64,000 bases of DNA from Candidatus Enterococcus ferrettii (GTDB lineage Bacteria; Bacillota; Bacilli; Lactobacillales; Enterococcaceae), in contig NZ_JAFREL010000064.1 of the NCBI RefSeq assembly GCF_017377655.1, positions 1 through 64,000 of the forward strand, given 5' to 3'. The notes under the pieces are model-generated. The model was not told the origin of the DNA. It ran no database searches and saw only the letters and a list, made by a program, of their open reading frames with translations. Shown here in pieces: positions 27,520 through 35,449 of the stretch. The stretch's first letter is position 1. The number at the start of each line of letters is the position of its first letter. The position numbers were made by a program, and so were the translations under genes.

Positions 27520-28161
27520 ATGAATTATTTAAAAGAACGGGAAGCGATTGTTGAATACGGCAAGAAGCTGATTATTGAAGGGTTAACGACAGGTACTGGC
27601 GGCAACATCAGTCTCTTTTTAAGAGAGGAAGGTGTTATGCTGATCAGCCCTAGCGGCATTCCCTACTTTGATACCAAAATGGAAGATATTGTCGTGATGG
27701 ATTTAGAAGGGACTATCGTTGAGGGCGACCGCAAGCCTTCGAGTGAATACGACTTGCATGCTATTTTTTACCGCAATCGTCCAGATGTTAATAGTGTGGT
27801 TCACACGCATTCTGAATATGCCACCACTTTTGCTTGTTTGCAGCAGGAAATTGAACCGCTGCATTACATCATCGGCTCGATTGGAGAAAAGGTTCGTTGT
27901 TGTGAGTATTGCACCTTTGGCAGCTATGAATTAGCCGAAGAAGCCTATAACAAAATTGGTAAAGATAAAGGAATTTTGTTAGGAAATCATGGTGTTTTGA
28001 CGATTGGCAGTACGTTGTCTCAGGCTTTTGAAATCGCTAAAGATATTGAATTTATCGCTAAATTAAATTACCGTGCGCGCTGTATTGGCACCCCCGTTTT
28101 ATTGAACAAGGAACAGCTGGCGGAAGCAATGGAAAAATTCGGCACATACGGGCAGCAGTAA
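27520..28161 (+). CDS. Class II aldolase, likely 5-deoxyribulose-1-P / methylthioribulose-1-P aldolase
   Basis: A 213-residue fuculose-phosphate-aldolase family protein. Substrate-binding TGTGGNISLF is near residue 26, zinc histidines in VVHTHSEYATTF near residue 92, and a third in LGNHGVLTIG near residue 152. In the DHAP shunt the equivalent enzyme (Ald2/DrdA) cleaves the ketose 1-phosphate to DHAP and acetaldehyde or methylthioacetaldehyde. It is the last gene of the mtnK-mtnA operon, 13 nt after mtnA, and a terminator follows. Without this context it would be called L-fuculose-phosphate aldolase, which remains possible. Confidence 0.88.
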   Translation: MNYLKEREAIVEYGKKLIIEGLTTGTGGNISLFLREEGVMLISPSGIPYFDTKMEDIVVMDLEGTIVEGDRKPSSEYDLHAIFYRNRPDVNSVVHTHSEYATTFACLQQEIEPLHYIIGSIGEKVRCCEYCTFGSYELAEEAYNKIGKDKGILLGNHGVLTIGSTLSQAFEIAKDIEFIAKLNYRARCIGTPVLLNKEQLAEAMEKFGTYGQQ

Positions 28162-28183
28162 GAAAAGCACTTCTTAAAAGCAG

Positions 28184-28226
28184 GACTCTCATTAACAGAG
28201 TATTTTTGTTAATGAGGGTCTTTTTT
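28184..28226 (+). terminator. Intrinsic terminator after class II aldolase
   Basis: GACTCTCATTAACA (28184-28197) pairs with TGTTAATGAGGGTC (28207-28220), followed by six T. Confidence 0.92.
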
Positions 28227-28306
28227 CTATCATTTATTAAACATAAAATAACGTTGTTTGGACGTCGGAAACTGATGGAGGGATTGCGAAAAAATCAGCA
28301 AACCAA

Positions 28307-28321
28307 TCAGAGCGCTTACAT
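28307..28321 (-). promoter_or_regulatory. cre site upstream of Ula-type operon
   Basis: Read on the - strand, ATGTAAGCGCTCTGA matches the cre consensus at 14 of 15 positions. It lies about 30 nt upstream of the predicted -35 box of the operon, consistent with CcpA control. Confidence 0.6.
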
Positions 28322-28352
28322 TTTTGCACAAATATGTGGCAATAATCTCTAC

Positions 28353-28381
28353 TTATCAAGAATTGTTGCCGCCTATATACT
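28353..28381 (+). promoter_or_regulatory. Predicted promoter of Ula-type operon
   Basis: TTATCA (28353-28358) and TATACT (28376-28381) are 17 nt apart, 25 nt before the regulator ATG. The -35 box is weak. Confidence 0.45.
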
Positions 28382-28405
28382 TTGTTTAGACGAGGGGATA
28401 AGAAC

Positions 28406-30490
28406 ATGAAAGATCGAACGATTAACATTCTAAAGCTTTTTATAACTACTGACTATCCTTTGGACTTGCCAGCACTGGAGGAAAAATTCCACATCAGTGC
28501 TCGCACCATTCGCAATGAATTGAAGGAAATTAATGCCTTTTTGGTACAGAAAAAATTTCCTGAAATTGAAAATGTTCGCAAAAAAGGATACCAGCTGGTT
28601 CTGTCAGCTGATCAGCGCAAGCAATTGAACGAATTTACTAAAAAGATGGGAACCCCCGAGTATCTGGAAAGAGAAAATCGGATTTTCGATTTGATTTTAG
28701 CCTTTTCCTTAGGCCAACGCCCGGTTTTTCTCTATCAAAAGGAAGAGGAGTATCTCATCTCCAAAAGTACCTTGGATGAAGACATGCGGCGGGTTCGAAC
28801 GACGTTGCAAACCTACGGAATTGAAGTATTAAGCATTGCTAAGCAGGGAATTGTGCTTCGTGGAGCGGAACGGTCCATCCGAACGATGATCTATGACATC
28901 ATTAACGACACGGTTGGGGTGATTGATCCAGAGAAGGAACATTTATCCTCGTTAAATCGTTCGATTCTTGACCAGTATATTCCGCTGTCACTTTTGCAGA
29001 AGCTGGATCAGCTGTACGACCAATCTATCTCATCGGTTGAAGACAATATCTACCGAAATCAGTTAATTGTTTTTACCGCTGTGTGGCTCAGCCGCTTTCT
29101 AAGGCAGGATATGATTGCCAGTACCGCTTGGGAAGTTGTAGATACACCACAAAGTGAAATTCGTGATTATGTGAATGCGATTTGTAATAAATTTGCGATT
29201 CATCCGCCTGAAATTGAAATTAAGTACATTGTGTTTATGCTGAATACCTTCAACTCGCGGGATATGAACAATTCTATCGAATGGGTGCAGGCTCAACTGC
29301 TATCGATTCAACTGATCAAATTTGTTGAAACGCAAACCAAAATTCCTTTTTCTCGCAAGGAGGAAGTCCTGCAGGAAGGCCTGTATAAACACATCGCCGG
29401 ATTAATTAATCGGGTAAAAAGCGATGTTCAAATTGTGAATCCCTTAAAAGAAAATATTCAAAAGAACTACGGCAATATTTACACAGCTATTCAGCAATTC
29501 ACACCGGAAATTGAGAAATGGACCGGGAAAAAATTAAGTGAAGATGAAATCGCTTTTCTAACCATTCACTTTTCTACTTCAGTTAGTGCAATTAATCAAG
29601 ATCTTCATTACGTCTACAAAGCGGTGGTGATTTGCAACCACGGAATGGCAACGGGAAAACTGCTGTCGGAAAACTTAAAGGAGCTTTTCAATATTGAAGT
29701 ATTAGCAGTATTAAGCTCTCGAGAGATCGACTTGATCGATAAGCTGGATGTGGATCTAGTATTTTCCACCGTTCATGTTTCTTACGATAAGAAGCCGCTG
29801 CTGGAGCTGGACCCGATTATCAAGGAAGAAAGCAAGAAGAGGATTCAGCAATTTTTAACGGAGAACAGCAAATATAAACGTTTGATTAACAACAGCAACG
29901 ATTCTACTCACTTGTTTTACACCTTGATTGACATTATTGAACGAAGCCAAGGGCAGGTGAATGGTGAAATTTATAAAGAATTGGAAATAATCTTTGATCA
30001 AAATCATTTAGTGATCAATAAAAAGGAGATTCAGCCGATGTTGAAAGATGTGTTAAAGGACAGTGCCATTCTGTTGAAGCAGCCTGTTCACGATTGGGAG
30101 GAAGCAATTGAGAATGTAGCTGAGCCTCTGTTGAAGGAAGCAGTGATTGAAAAAAGTTATGTGGAGGCCATGATTCAATCGGTCAAGGAGTTCGGACCTT
30201 ATATTGTGATAGGCAAGCATATCGCGTTAGCCCATGCCCGACCGGAGGATGGTGTAAATCGCTTAGGTCTTAGCGTAGCCACACTAGAAACACCAGTGGA
30301 ATTTGGCAACGACAGCAATGATCCAGTCAAAATTGTTTTTTGTCTGGCGGCAGTGGATTCCTTCTCCCACTTAAATATCATGAAAAGCTTGGTGGAGTTA
30401 ATTAACGATGAGGATAAGATTGATCGATTAAGCGAATTCACCGACGTAGAAGAGTTTAAAGCAGTGTTGTTCAGTGAAGCAGGAAAATAA
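28406..30490 (+). CDS. PRD transcriptional regulator with EIIB and mannitol/ascorbate-type EIIA domain
   Basis: A 694-residue regulator with N-terminal HTH (LEEKFHISARTIRNELKE), two PRDs, an EIIB-like domain with Cys in AVVICNHGMATGK near residue 415, and a C-terminal EIIA domain with the His in ALAHARPEDGV near residue 610. The HARPE motif is that of genuine ascorbate/mannitol-type EIIA proteins. No separate EIIA gene exists in this operon, so this domain may supply phosphate to the EIIB encoded next. Start is the ATG at 28406 after GAGGGG. Confidence 0.9.
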   Translation: MKDRTINILKLFITTDYPLDLPALEEKFHISARTIRNELKEINAFLVQKKFPEIENVRKKGYQLVLSADQRKQLNEFTKKMGTPEYLERENRIFDLILAFSLGQRPVFLYQKEEEYLISKSTLDEDMRRVRTTLQTYGIEVLSIAKQGIVLRGAERSIRTMIYDIINDTVGVIDPEKEHLSSLNRSILDQYIPLSLLQKLDQLYDQSISSVEDNIYRNQLIVFTAVWLSRFLRQDMIASTAWEVVDTPQSEIRDYVNAICNKFAIHPPEIEIKYIVFMLNTFNSRDMNNSIEWVQAQLLSIQLIKFVETQTKIPFSRKEEVLQEGLYKHIAGLINRVKSDVQIVNPLKENIQKNYGNIYTAIQQFTPEIEKWTGKKLSEDEIAFLTIHFSTSVSAINQDLHYVYKAVVICNHGMATGKLLSENLKELFNIEVLAVLSSREIDLIDKLDVDLVFSTVHVSYDKKPLLELDPIIKEESKKRIQQFLTENSKYKRLINNSNDSTHLFYTLIDIIERSQGQVNGEIYKELEIIFDQNHLVINKKEIQPMLKDVLKDSAILLKQPVHDWEEAIENVAEPLLKEAVIEKSYVEAMIQSVKEFGPYIVIGKHIALAHARPEDGVNRLGLSVATLETPVEFGNDSNDPVKIVFCLAAVDSFSHLNIMKSLVELINDEDKIDRLSEFTDVEEFKAVLFSEAGK

Positions 30491-30514
30491 TTTAAAAAAT
30501 AGAATGGAGCGAAA

Positions 30515-30829
30515 ATGATTATGGGTAAAAGAGTAGAGATTTTATTTGTTTGTGGTGCGGGGCTGGGCAGCAGCTTTGCCGCTCAGATGGCAGCTGAGGA
30601 TGTTTTAAATGCACACAATGTTGATGCAAAATTGGATCATGTAGATATTTCAACGGCTGCTTCGGTTCAACCGGATGTAATTATTACTGCCACTAATTTC
30701 CAATCACAGTTTGAAAAGTTTTCGATTGATGAAAGCAAAACATCAATTGTTTTCTTAAAGAATATCGTTTCAAAAGCAGAAATCGAAGAAAAATTATTAC
30801 CAGTTTTAGCAGAAAAAGGCGCTTTGTAA
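30515..30829 (+). CDS. PTS ascorbate-family EIIB
   Basis: A 104-residue EIIB with the phospho-cysteine loop LFVCGAGLGSSFAAQ near residues 10-24, typical of the UlaB/SgaB family. It lies 24 nt after the regulator and directly before the UlaA-like EIIC. No EIIA is encoded nearby; the C-terminal domain of the regulator or an unlinked EIIA must provide phosphate. Two ATGs (30515, 30521) are possible starts. Confidence 0.92.
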   Translation: MIMGKRVEILFVCGAGLGSSFAAQMAAEDVLNAHNVDAKLDHVDISTAASVQPDVIITATNFQSQFEKFSIDESKTSIVFLKNIVSKAEIEEKLLPVLAEKGAL

Positions 30830-30855
30830 AAAATTAGCATAAAGGAGACAAAAAA

Positions 30856-32139
30856 ATGGGTGTAGTGAATTTTATTATTCAAAATATTTTGACACAGGCC
30901 TCAATCACAATTGCGTTAATTGCCATGTTGGGCTTGGTCCTGCAAAAGAAATCCGTGGGACAAGTCATTTCGGGTACCTTGAAAACCTTGCTGGGCTTCC
31001 AGGTGTTAAGTGCCGGCTCCAGTATTATCGTGGGCAGCTTAACCTACTTCGGTGAAATCTTCACAGCAGGCTTCAATATGCAGGGGATTATTCCTTCCAT
31101 TGAAGCAATTAATGGACAGGCGATGAACGAATTAGGTTTAGGCCGCGATATTGCGTTAACCTTTTTAGCAATTTTTGTTTTTAATATTGTCATTGCTCGC
31201 TTCACTAAATGGAAATATATCTTCTTAACTGGTCAGGCAATTTTATGGATGGCTACGATGACAACTGTCTTTGGTTATTTCTCTGGTCTGCGGGGAATCG
31301 TTTTGATTCTGGTAGGCGGATTTGTTGGCGCCGTCTTTGCCGTTGCTATGCCGGCAATTGCACAGCCGATTATTCGTAAGATTACTGGTTCCAATGATAT
31401 TGCCTTAGGTCACTTTTGTACGATTGGTTACATGTTTGAAGCTGGGGTTGCTTACATTTTCGGTGAAAAAGGCGAAAACAAAAAATCAATCGAAGATATC
31501 AATTTGCCAAAATCCTTTGAATTTCTGCAAGATACTTATCTATCGGTGATGGTAGTCATGGTGCCGTTGTACATCATCACAGCTGCCTTCGCTGGAGCAG
31601 GAGCTGTAGACACTGGTTCTCAGCATTACTTGATGTATGCGTTCTTGCAAGCAATCCAGTTCGTCGTTGGGGTTTATGTCCTGCTATCTGGCGTCCGTCT
31701 GTTATTAGGAGAAATCGTGCCAGCCTTCCGCGGAATCGCTATGAAGCTTGTGCCGAATGCAGTGCCAGCCCTAGATTGTCCGGTATTCTTCCCGTACTCA
31801 CCAAACGCAGTTATTTTGGGCTTCATTACAACAACGATTGGTACGATTATTGCCATGTTTGTTTTACCGATGTTTGGTTTAGCTATGATTCTGCCAGGAA
31901 TGTTAACGAACTTCTTTGCTGGTGGTACCGCCGGAATCTTCGGAAATGCAGTTGGTGGACGACGAGGGGCAATTATCGGTGGGATCGCTCACGGGTTCTT
32001 TATCACCTTATTACCAGCTTTATTAGTAACAATTTTCAATCAAATGGGCTTCGTCAATGCCACCGCAACCGATGTTGATACTGTTACGGTCGCTCTATTG
32101 TACGCATGGATCTTAAGCCCCATCTTAAAAGCCTTTTAG
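30856..32139 (+). CDS. PTS ascorbate-family EIIC (UlaA-like permease)
   Basis: A 427-residue polytopic membrane protein of the UlaA family, which has its own fold distinct from other EIIC groups. It begins with an amphipathic helix and LGLVLQKKSVGQVISG, and has CPVFFPYSPNAVILGF near residue 310 and the Gly-rich NAVGGRRGAIIGG near residue 370. It follows EIIB with an AAAGGAG site. The substrate need not be ascorbate: the operon has a bisphosphate-type aldolase and a kinase but none of the ascorbate enzymes UlaD, UlaE, UlaF or UlaG. Confidence 0.93.
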   Translation: MGVVNFIIQNILTQASITIALIAMLGLVLQKKSVGQVISGTLKTLLGFQVLSAGSSIIVGSLTYFGEIFTAGFNMQGIIPSIEAINGQAMNELGLGRDIALTFLAIFVFNIVIARFTKWKYIFLTGQAILWMATMTTVFGYFSGLRGIVLILVGGFVGAVFAVAMPAIAQPIIRKITGSNDIALGHFCTIGYMFEAGVAYIFGEKGENKKSIEDINLPKSFEFLQDTYLSVMVVMVPLYIITAAFAGAGAVDTGSQHYLMYAFLQAIQFVVGVYVLLSGVRLLLGEIVPAFRGIAMKLVPNAVPALDCPVFFPYSPNAVILGFITTTIGTIIAMFVLPMFGLAMILPGMLTNFFAGGTAGIFGNAVGGRRGAIIGGIAHGFFITLLPALLVTIFNQMGFVNATATDVDTVTVALLYAWILSPILKAF

Positions 32140-32157
32140 GCTGGAAAGGAGTACCTT

Positions 32158-32556
32158 ATGTTTGGCTTTTTCAAAAAGAAAGAAAAGGAAACAGCTGAGG
32201 TAGTAGAAACAGCTTTGACTGAAGAGGAAAAGCAAGCCTTAACAGTCAAGCTTCAGGAATTAACCGCTCAAATTGAAGCGGCTGATCCAGCAGAAAAAGA
32301 AGAGCTGGCTCAATTACATGAACAGCTGGGTCTCACCTATGCAGAATTAGAAGAGACAGAGCAGGCCATCAAAGAATTAGAAAGCAGTCTGGAGTACAAA
32401 CTTACCATCAAGGACGGCTACAAAAAGTTAATGAGTCTCTACAACGCCAAGCGAGCTGAAGCTGCTCGCAACGGCGACGATGCAGGGATTGATTATTATA
32501 TGGGCAAGATGGACGACATGCGCCAGATTGCCAAGAAAGTCACTATCAGTGGATAA
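32158..32556 (+). CDS. Acidic coiled-coil/TPR-like hypothetical protein
   Basis: A 132-residue soluble, Glu/Lys/Ala-rich protein. Residues 20-80 are strongly helical with heptad-like Leu spacing and a TPR-like segment (AQLHEQLGLTYAELEETEQA). The N-terminus MFGFFKKKEKE is basic and hydrophobic and could touch the membrane. It sits between the EIIC and aldolase genes with a good AAAGGAG ribosome site. No function is known to me; a scaffold between permease and aldolase is only a guess. Confidence 0.75.
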   Translation: MFGFFKKKEKETAEVVETALTEEEKQALTVKLQELTAQIEAADPAEKEELAQLHEQLGLTYAELEETEQAIKELESSLEYKLTIKDGYKKLMSLYNAKRAEAARNGDDAGIDYYMGKMDDMRQIAKKVTISG

Positions 32557-32580
32557 AAAAGAAAAGAAGGTATTGTATAC

Positions 32581-33447
32581 ATGTATAAAACACTCAAAGA
32601 AGTCACTCAAACTGCCACAGAATTAAACATGACCATTGGCGCCTTTAACACCCATAATTTGGAAATGCTGCCGGAAATGATTCGGGCCGCTAAAGAAATG
32701 GGTGCACCGATTATCATCCAAACCAGTATCGATACAGCCAAGTATATCGGGTATAAAGTCATGGTGGCTGTGGTCAAGGAAATTGCAGAGGATGAAATGG
32801 TAGATGTCTGCCTGCATTTGGATCATGCACGAGACTTTGACGAAATCAAAGCGGCCATCGATGCCGGCTACTCTAGCGTAATGTACGATGGGTCGCATTT
32901 GCCATTTAAAGAAAATATTGCCAAAACCAAAGCCGTTGTTGAATATGCCCATGCCCATGGTGCTTCAGTGGAGGGGGAATTAGGGACCATCGGCGGAACC
33001 GAAGAAGGAATTTCAGTTGCAGAAGACGATAAGGTTTATACGAAACCTGCCGATGCAGTAGAATTTGTCGAACAAACCGGTGTAGATGCACTAGCAATTG
33101 CCATTGGAACCAACCATGGTCAATTCAAATCCAAAACGGAAGTCAATATTCCTTTATTAAAAGAGATCCATGCAGTTGTAGATATTCCATTAGTCGTACA
33201 TGGCGGTACTGGAGTAAAAGAAGAAGATTACCCTGAACTAATCAATCACGGCATTCGCAAGTTTAATGTCGGAACCGAATTGCTGGTAAATTGGACCAAA
33301 ACTGCGAAAGAATCCTTTGCCGAAACTGAAGTCAACAAATCTCTGCGCCATAATGTAATCCCGGCAAATATCAAGGTAAAAGAAATTGTTAAACACAAAA
33401 TCGGGCTTTTTATGAACGTAGACAGTCCGCTAACCTTGAAAAAATAA
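32581..33447 (+). CDS. Class II ketose-bisphosphate aldolase
   Basis: A 288-residue zinc aldolase of the fructose/tagatose-bisphosphate family. The zinc and catalytic segment CLHLDHARDFDEI is near residue 80, the Glu motif VEGELGTIGGTEEG near residue 136, and the phosphate loop VHGGTGVKEEDY near residue 207, with KFNVGTELL near residue 225. It cleaves a ketose bisphosphate to DHAP and an aldehyde. With the kinase downstream it suggests that the imported sugar phosphate is phosphorylated again and split. Fructose-bisphosphate aldolase is the general call; tagatose or another epimer is equally possible. Confidence 0.92.
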   Translation: MYKTLKEVTQTATELNMTIGAFNTHNLEMLPEMIRAAKEMGAPIIIQTSIDTAKYIGYKVMVAVVKEIAEDEMVDVCLHLDHARDFDEIKAAIDAGYSSVMYDGSHLPFKENIAKTKAVVEYAHAHGASVEGELGTIGGTEEGISVAEDDKVYTKPADAVEFVEQTGVDALAIAIGTNHGQFKSKTEVNIPLLKEIHAVVDIPLVVHGGTGVKEEDYPELINHGIRKFNVGTELLVNWTKTAKESFAETEVNKSLRHNVIPANIKVKEIVKHKIGLFMNVDSPLTLKK

Positions 33448-33448
33448 G

Positions 33449-34066
33449 ATGAAAAAATACCTGATCTTACTGGCAGGGAGTCCAGCAACCGGCAAAACCT
33501 ATCTAATTAATGAAATCAAAAAGGAGCTGCCGGAGCTGTTCGTCATTACCCCAGATGAAGGCAAAGAGATTCTAGCAGATTCAGTTGGGTTTAACAGCCT
33601 AGCAGAAAAAGCGGCATTAGAACAAAAAGTCTGGAAATTTTATTATGGGGTATTGGATTTATATATGGAAGCAGGCAAACGGGTAATCCTTTCAGAGTAT
33701 CCCTTCAGTCAAAAGCAGGCGCCCAAATTACAAGCGTTAGCAGAGAAACATGACTATCATATCATTACCATTCGTTTAGTGGCTGATTTCGACGTGCTTT
33801 GGCAGCGGCGAAAGGTAAGAGATGTGGCGGATGATCGGCATTTAAGCCACATTATGACCCACTACCATTTTGGCGATCAGCTTACCGAACGTACTCAAGC
33901 GGATGCATTGATTACCGAAGAAGCCTTTCGCCGGATAATCAGCGATCGGCGCTATCACCAATTTCAATTAGGGGAGTTAGTCGAGTTTGATGTTTCAGAC
34001 TATGAAAAAGTAGATTATCAGCCATTTATTCACGCGTTGAAGGAACGGATTGAGGGAAATCGTTGA
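33449..34066 (+). CDS. P-loop kinase of unknown substrate
   Basis: A 205-residue nucleoside-triphosphate binding protein. The Walker A motif AGSPATGKTYLI is near residues 9-20. A second acidic motif (LSEYPFSQ) near residue 89 could bind the substrate, and basic WQRRKVRD near residue 114 could form a lid. It starts 1 nt after the aldolase stop with a poor ribosome site, so it is probably translated by coupling. The fold suggests a small-molecule kinase (shikimate, gluconate or nucleoside type) or a zeta-like enzyme. In this operon a sugar-phosphate kinase feeding the aldolase is a plausible reading. Confidence 0.8.
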   Translation: MKKYLILLAGSPATGKTYLINEIKKELPELFVITPDEGKEILADSVGFNSLAEKAALEQKVWKFYYGVLDLYMEAGKRVILSEYPFSQKQAPKLQALAEKHDYHIITIRLVADFDVLWQRRKVRDVADDRHLSHIMTHYHFGDQLTERTQADALITEEAFRRIISDRRYHQFQLGELVEFDVSDYEKVDYQPFIHALKERIEGNR

Positions 34067-34229
34067 TAAGAAAAAAATAAGCCAAAGATGCCGAAATCAT
34101 CAGTTCTCCAACGGCTCATCCTTTGAACAACTGTCCTGGCTCGTCTATGACAGCATGATTGTTGACTTGAAAAAGGCAACCGGCCAAGAACAAAAAGACA
34201 TGGATGATCGTCACGCGAATATGGAATAG
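34050..34229 (+). other. Possible small or remnant reading frame
   Basis: A 59-codon frame begins at a TTG inside the kinase gene (AAGGAA upstream) and reads through an otherwise empty gap, with protein-like composition (SSFEQLSWLVYDSMIVDLKK). It may be a short coupled gene or the tail of a decayed one. No family is recognised. Confidence 0.25.
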
Positions 34230-34236
34230 ATAAAGC

Positions 34237-34280
34237 GGCAGTAGTTCTCTGAAAAAAAGCCAGGGATCTACTGCTGTTTT
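34237..34280. terminator. Bidirectional terminator between converging genes
   Basis: GGCAGTAG (34237-34244) pairs with CTACTGCTG (34268-34276), with further pairing inside. T-rich tracts flank it on both strands (TGTTTTCT on +; CTTTTTTTC inside the loop on -). It separates the kinase and the SorC regulator, whose stop follows directly. Confidence 0.7.
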
Positions 34281-35234
34281 CTATTCGTCTGGATTATCAG
34301 AAAGCATACGATGAGCAATGACATCGGTAGTGATCAAATCAGTAATTAAATGATTCTTGCAGGCATAGTAAACCCCAGACCACTTGTCTTCATGATGGGC
34401 AATGGCAACTACTTGGGGAATTTTTTTCAAATCTTCAATCCCAACCCCAATGACATTGTTGTTAATGTCATGATTAACTTCTTGACCTTCTCTATCAAAG
34501 AAACGAGAGTTCACATCTCCAACAACCCCCAGCTTTTCTAACTCAACAATGTCCTCTTTTGTTATATATCCAATCTCCTCCATCGTGTTTACATGGTAAG
34601 GTGATGAGATGCTGACGATGGCCAAAGAGACATTTTTTGCCTCTTCTAAAATACCCTTAATATAGATATTATTCTCGAATTCTTTCCGCATCAAAGGATT
34701 GGAAACCAGTGCCGGTGTATACAAATACTTTGATGTACTGCGAGTTTTTCTAGCAAATTCATAACAAAGCTGATTAGAGTGAATATCAAAATGGTCTGTA
34801 CCCATCCCGCCGATCAGAGGAATAAAGACCTTGTCAGGATAATTCTCAAAAGGAAACTGCGTCACCAGACTCTTGATGGATTTACCCCAGGAAACACCAA
34901 TAGTATCTTTTTTTTCAATGTTATTTTTAATCGAGATTGCTGCGGTTTGTCCTAAGACTTTCTCCACTTCTGAAAAGGATAAGTTACTCGTGTCGATAAC
35001 GACAGCGGAATTTAACCCGAATTCCTTTTCCAATTTGTTTTCCAGGTCAATAGAATAGACATCTTCGCTATTAATAAAAAATTCAATAAAGCCCTTGTTG
35101 CGGGCAGCAATCAACCATTTTGAAATAAGAGAACGTGAAACACCTAGTTTTTTCGCTATCTGCACTTGTGTTAAACCCTCTTTGTAATAAAGTGTGGCCA
35201 CTTTTAGCATGTTTCTTTCTTCGGATGTACTCAT
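34281..35234 (-). CDS. SorC/DeoR-family sugar-binding transcriptional regulator (copy 1)
   Basis: A 317-residue SorC-family protein. The N-terminal HTH is visible as LTQVQIAKKLGVSRSLISK near residues 20-38. The rest is a sugar-phosphate-binding domain with SWGKSIKSL near residue 115 and LIGGMGTDHFDIHSNQL near residue 140. It is divergent from a glucitol-type PTS operon, and the 215-nt gap holds two large palindromes that are likely operators. The start follows GAGGAGGAG. Two further paralogues (41206, 53833) lie at the 3' ends of the related operons. Confidence 0.92.
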   Translation of the reverse strand: MSTSEERNMLKVATLYYKEGLTQVQIAKKLGVSRSLISKWLIAARNKGFIEFFINSEDVYSIDLENKLEKEFGLNSAVVIDTSNLSFSEVEKVLGQTAAISIKNNIEKKDTIGVSWGKSIKSLVTQFPFENYPDKVFIPLIGGMGTDHFDIHSNQLCYEFARKTRSTSKYLYTPALVSNPLMRKEFENNIYIKGILEEAKNVSLAIVSISSPYHVNTMEEIGYITKEDIVELEKLGVVGDVNSRFFDREGQEVNHDINNNVIGVGIEDLKKIPQVVAIAHHEDKWSGVYYACKNHLITDLITTDVIAHRMLSDNPDE

Positions 35235-35325
35235 GACTCTCCTCCTCCACGCAAATTCATTTACGCTTTGCGGTACTGTTAAGACAGTATCATTTTAAAC
35301 TATTTTGCTACAAAAAAAAAGGGAA

Positions 35326-35358
35326 ATATCATTTGACATTTTTTGTGTCATTTGATAT
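35326..35358. promoter_or_regulatory. Palindromic operator 1 (SorC-type) overlapping the promoter
   Basis: An imperfect 33-bp palindrome with arms ATATCA..TGACA and TGTCA..TGATAT. It covers the -35 box and spacer of the promoter at 35333-35361, so a bound regulator would interfere directly with RNA polymerase. Confidence 0.65.
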
Positions 35359-35361
35359 ATT
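35333..35361 (+). promoter_or_regulatory. Sigma-70 promoter of glucitol-type operon A
   Basis: TTGACA (35333-35338) and TATATT (35356-35361) are spaced by 17 nt, nearly consensus. It drives the EIIC gene at 35450 with a leader of about 80 nt. It is embedded in palindrome 1 and followed by palindrome 2. Confidence 0.75.
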
Positions 35362-35371
35362 GTTCTCGAAA

Positions 35372-35404
35372 GTATCATTCGACACGATTTGTGTCATATG
35401 ATAC
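35372..35404. promoter_or_regulatory. Palindromic operator 2 (SorC-type) downstream of the promoter
   Basis: A 33-bp palindrome with arms GTATCAT..GACAC and GTGTC..ATGATAC. Its centre is 46 bp from that of operator 1, and it begins about 10 nt after the -10 box, near the expected transcription start. A further half-site (GTGTCATAT) lies at 35419-35427. Confidence 0.7.
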
Positions 35405-35449
35405 GAAAACTCGCGCGAGTGTCATATTCCAAATTTTAGGAGGAAGGTT

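Noticed and set aside
30515..32139. L-ascorbate as substrate of the Ula-type PTS
   Set aside because: The operon lacks UlaD, UlaE, UlaF and UlaG-type enzymes, so only family membership is claimed.
32581..33447. Tagatose-bisphosphate aldolase (GatY/KbaY) as a specific call
   Set aside because: Fructose- and tagatose-specific class II aldolases cannot be told apart from motifs alone, so the general name was kept.
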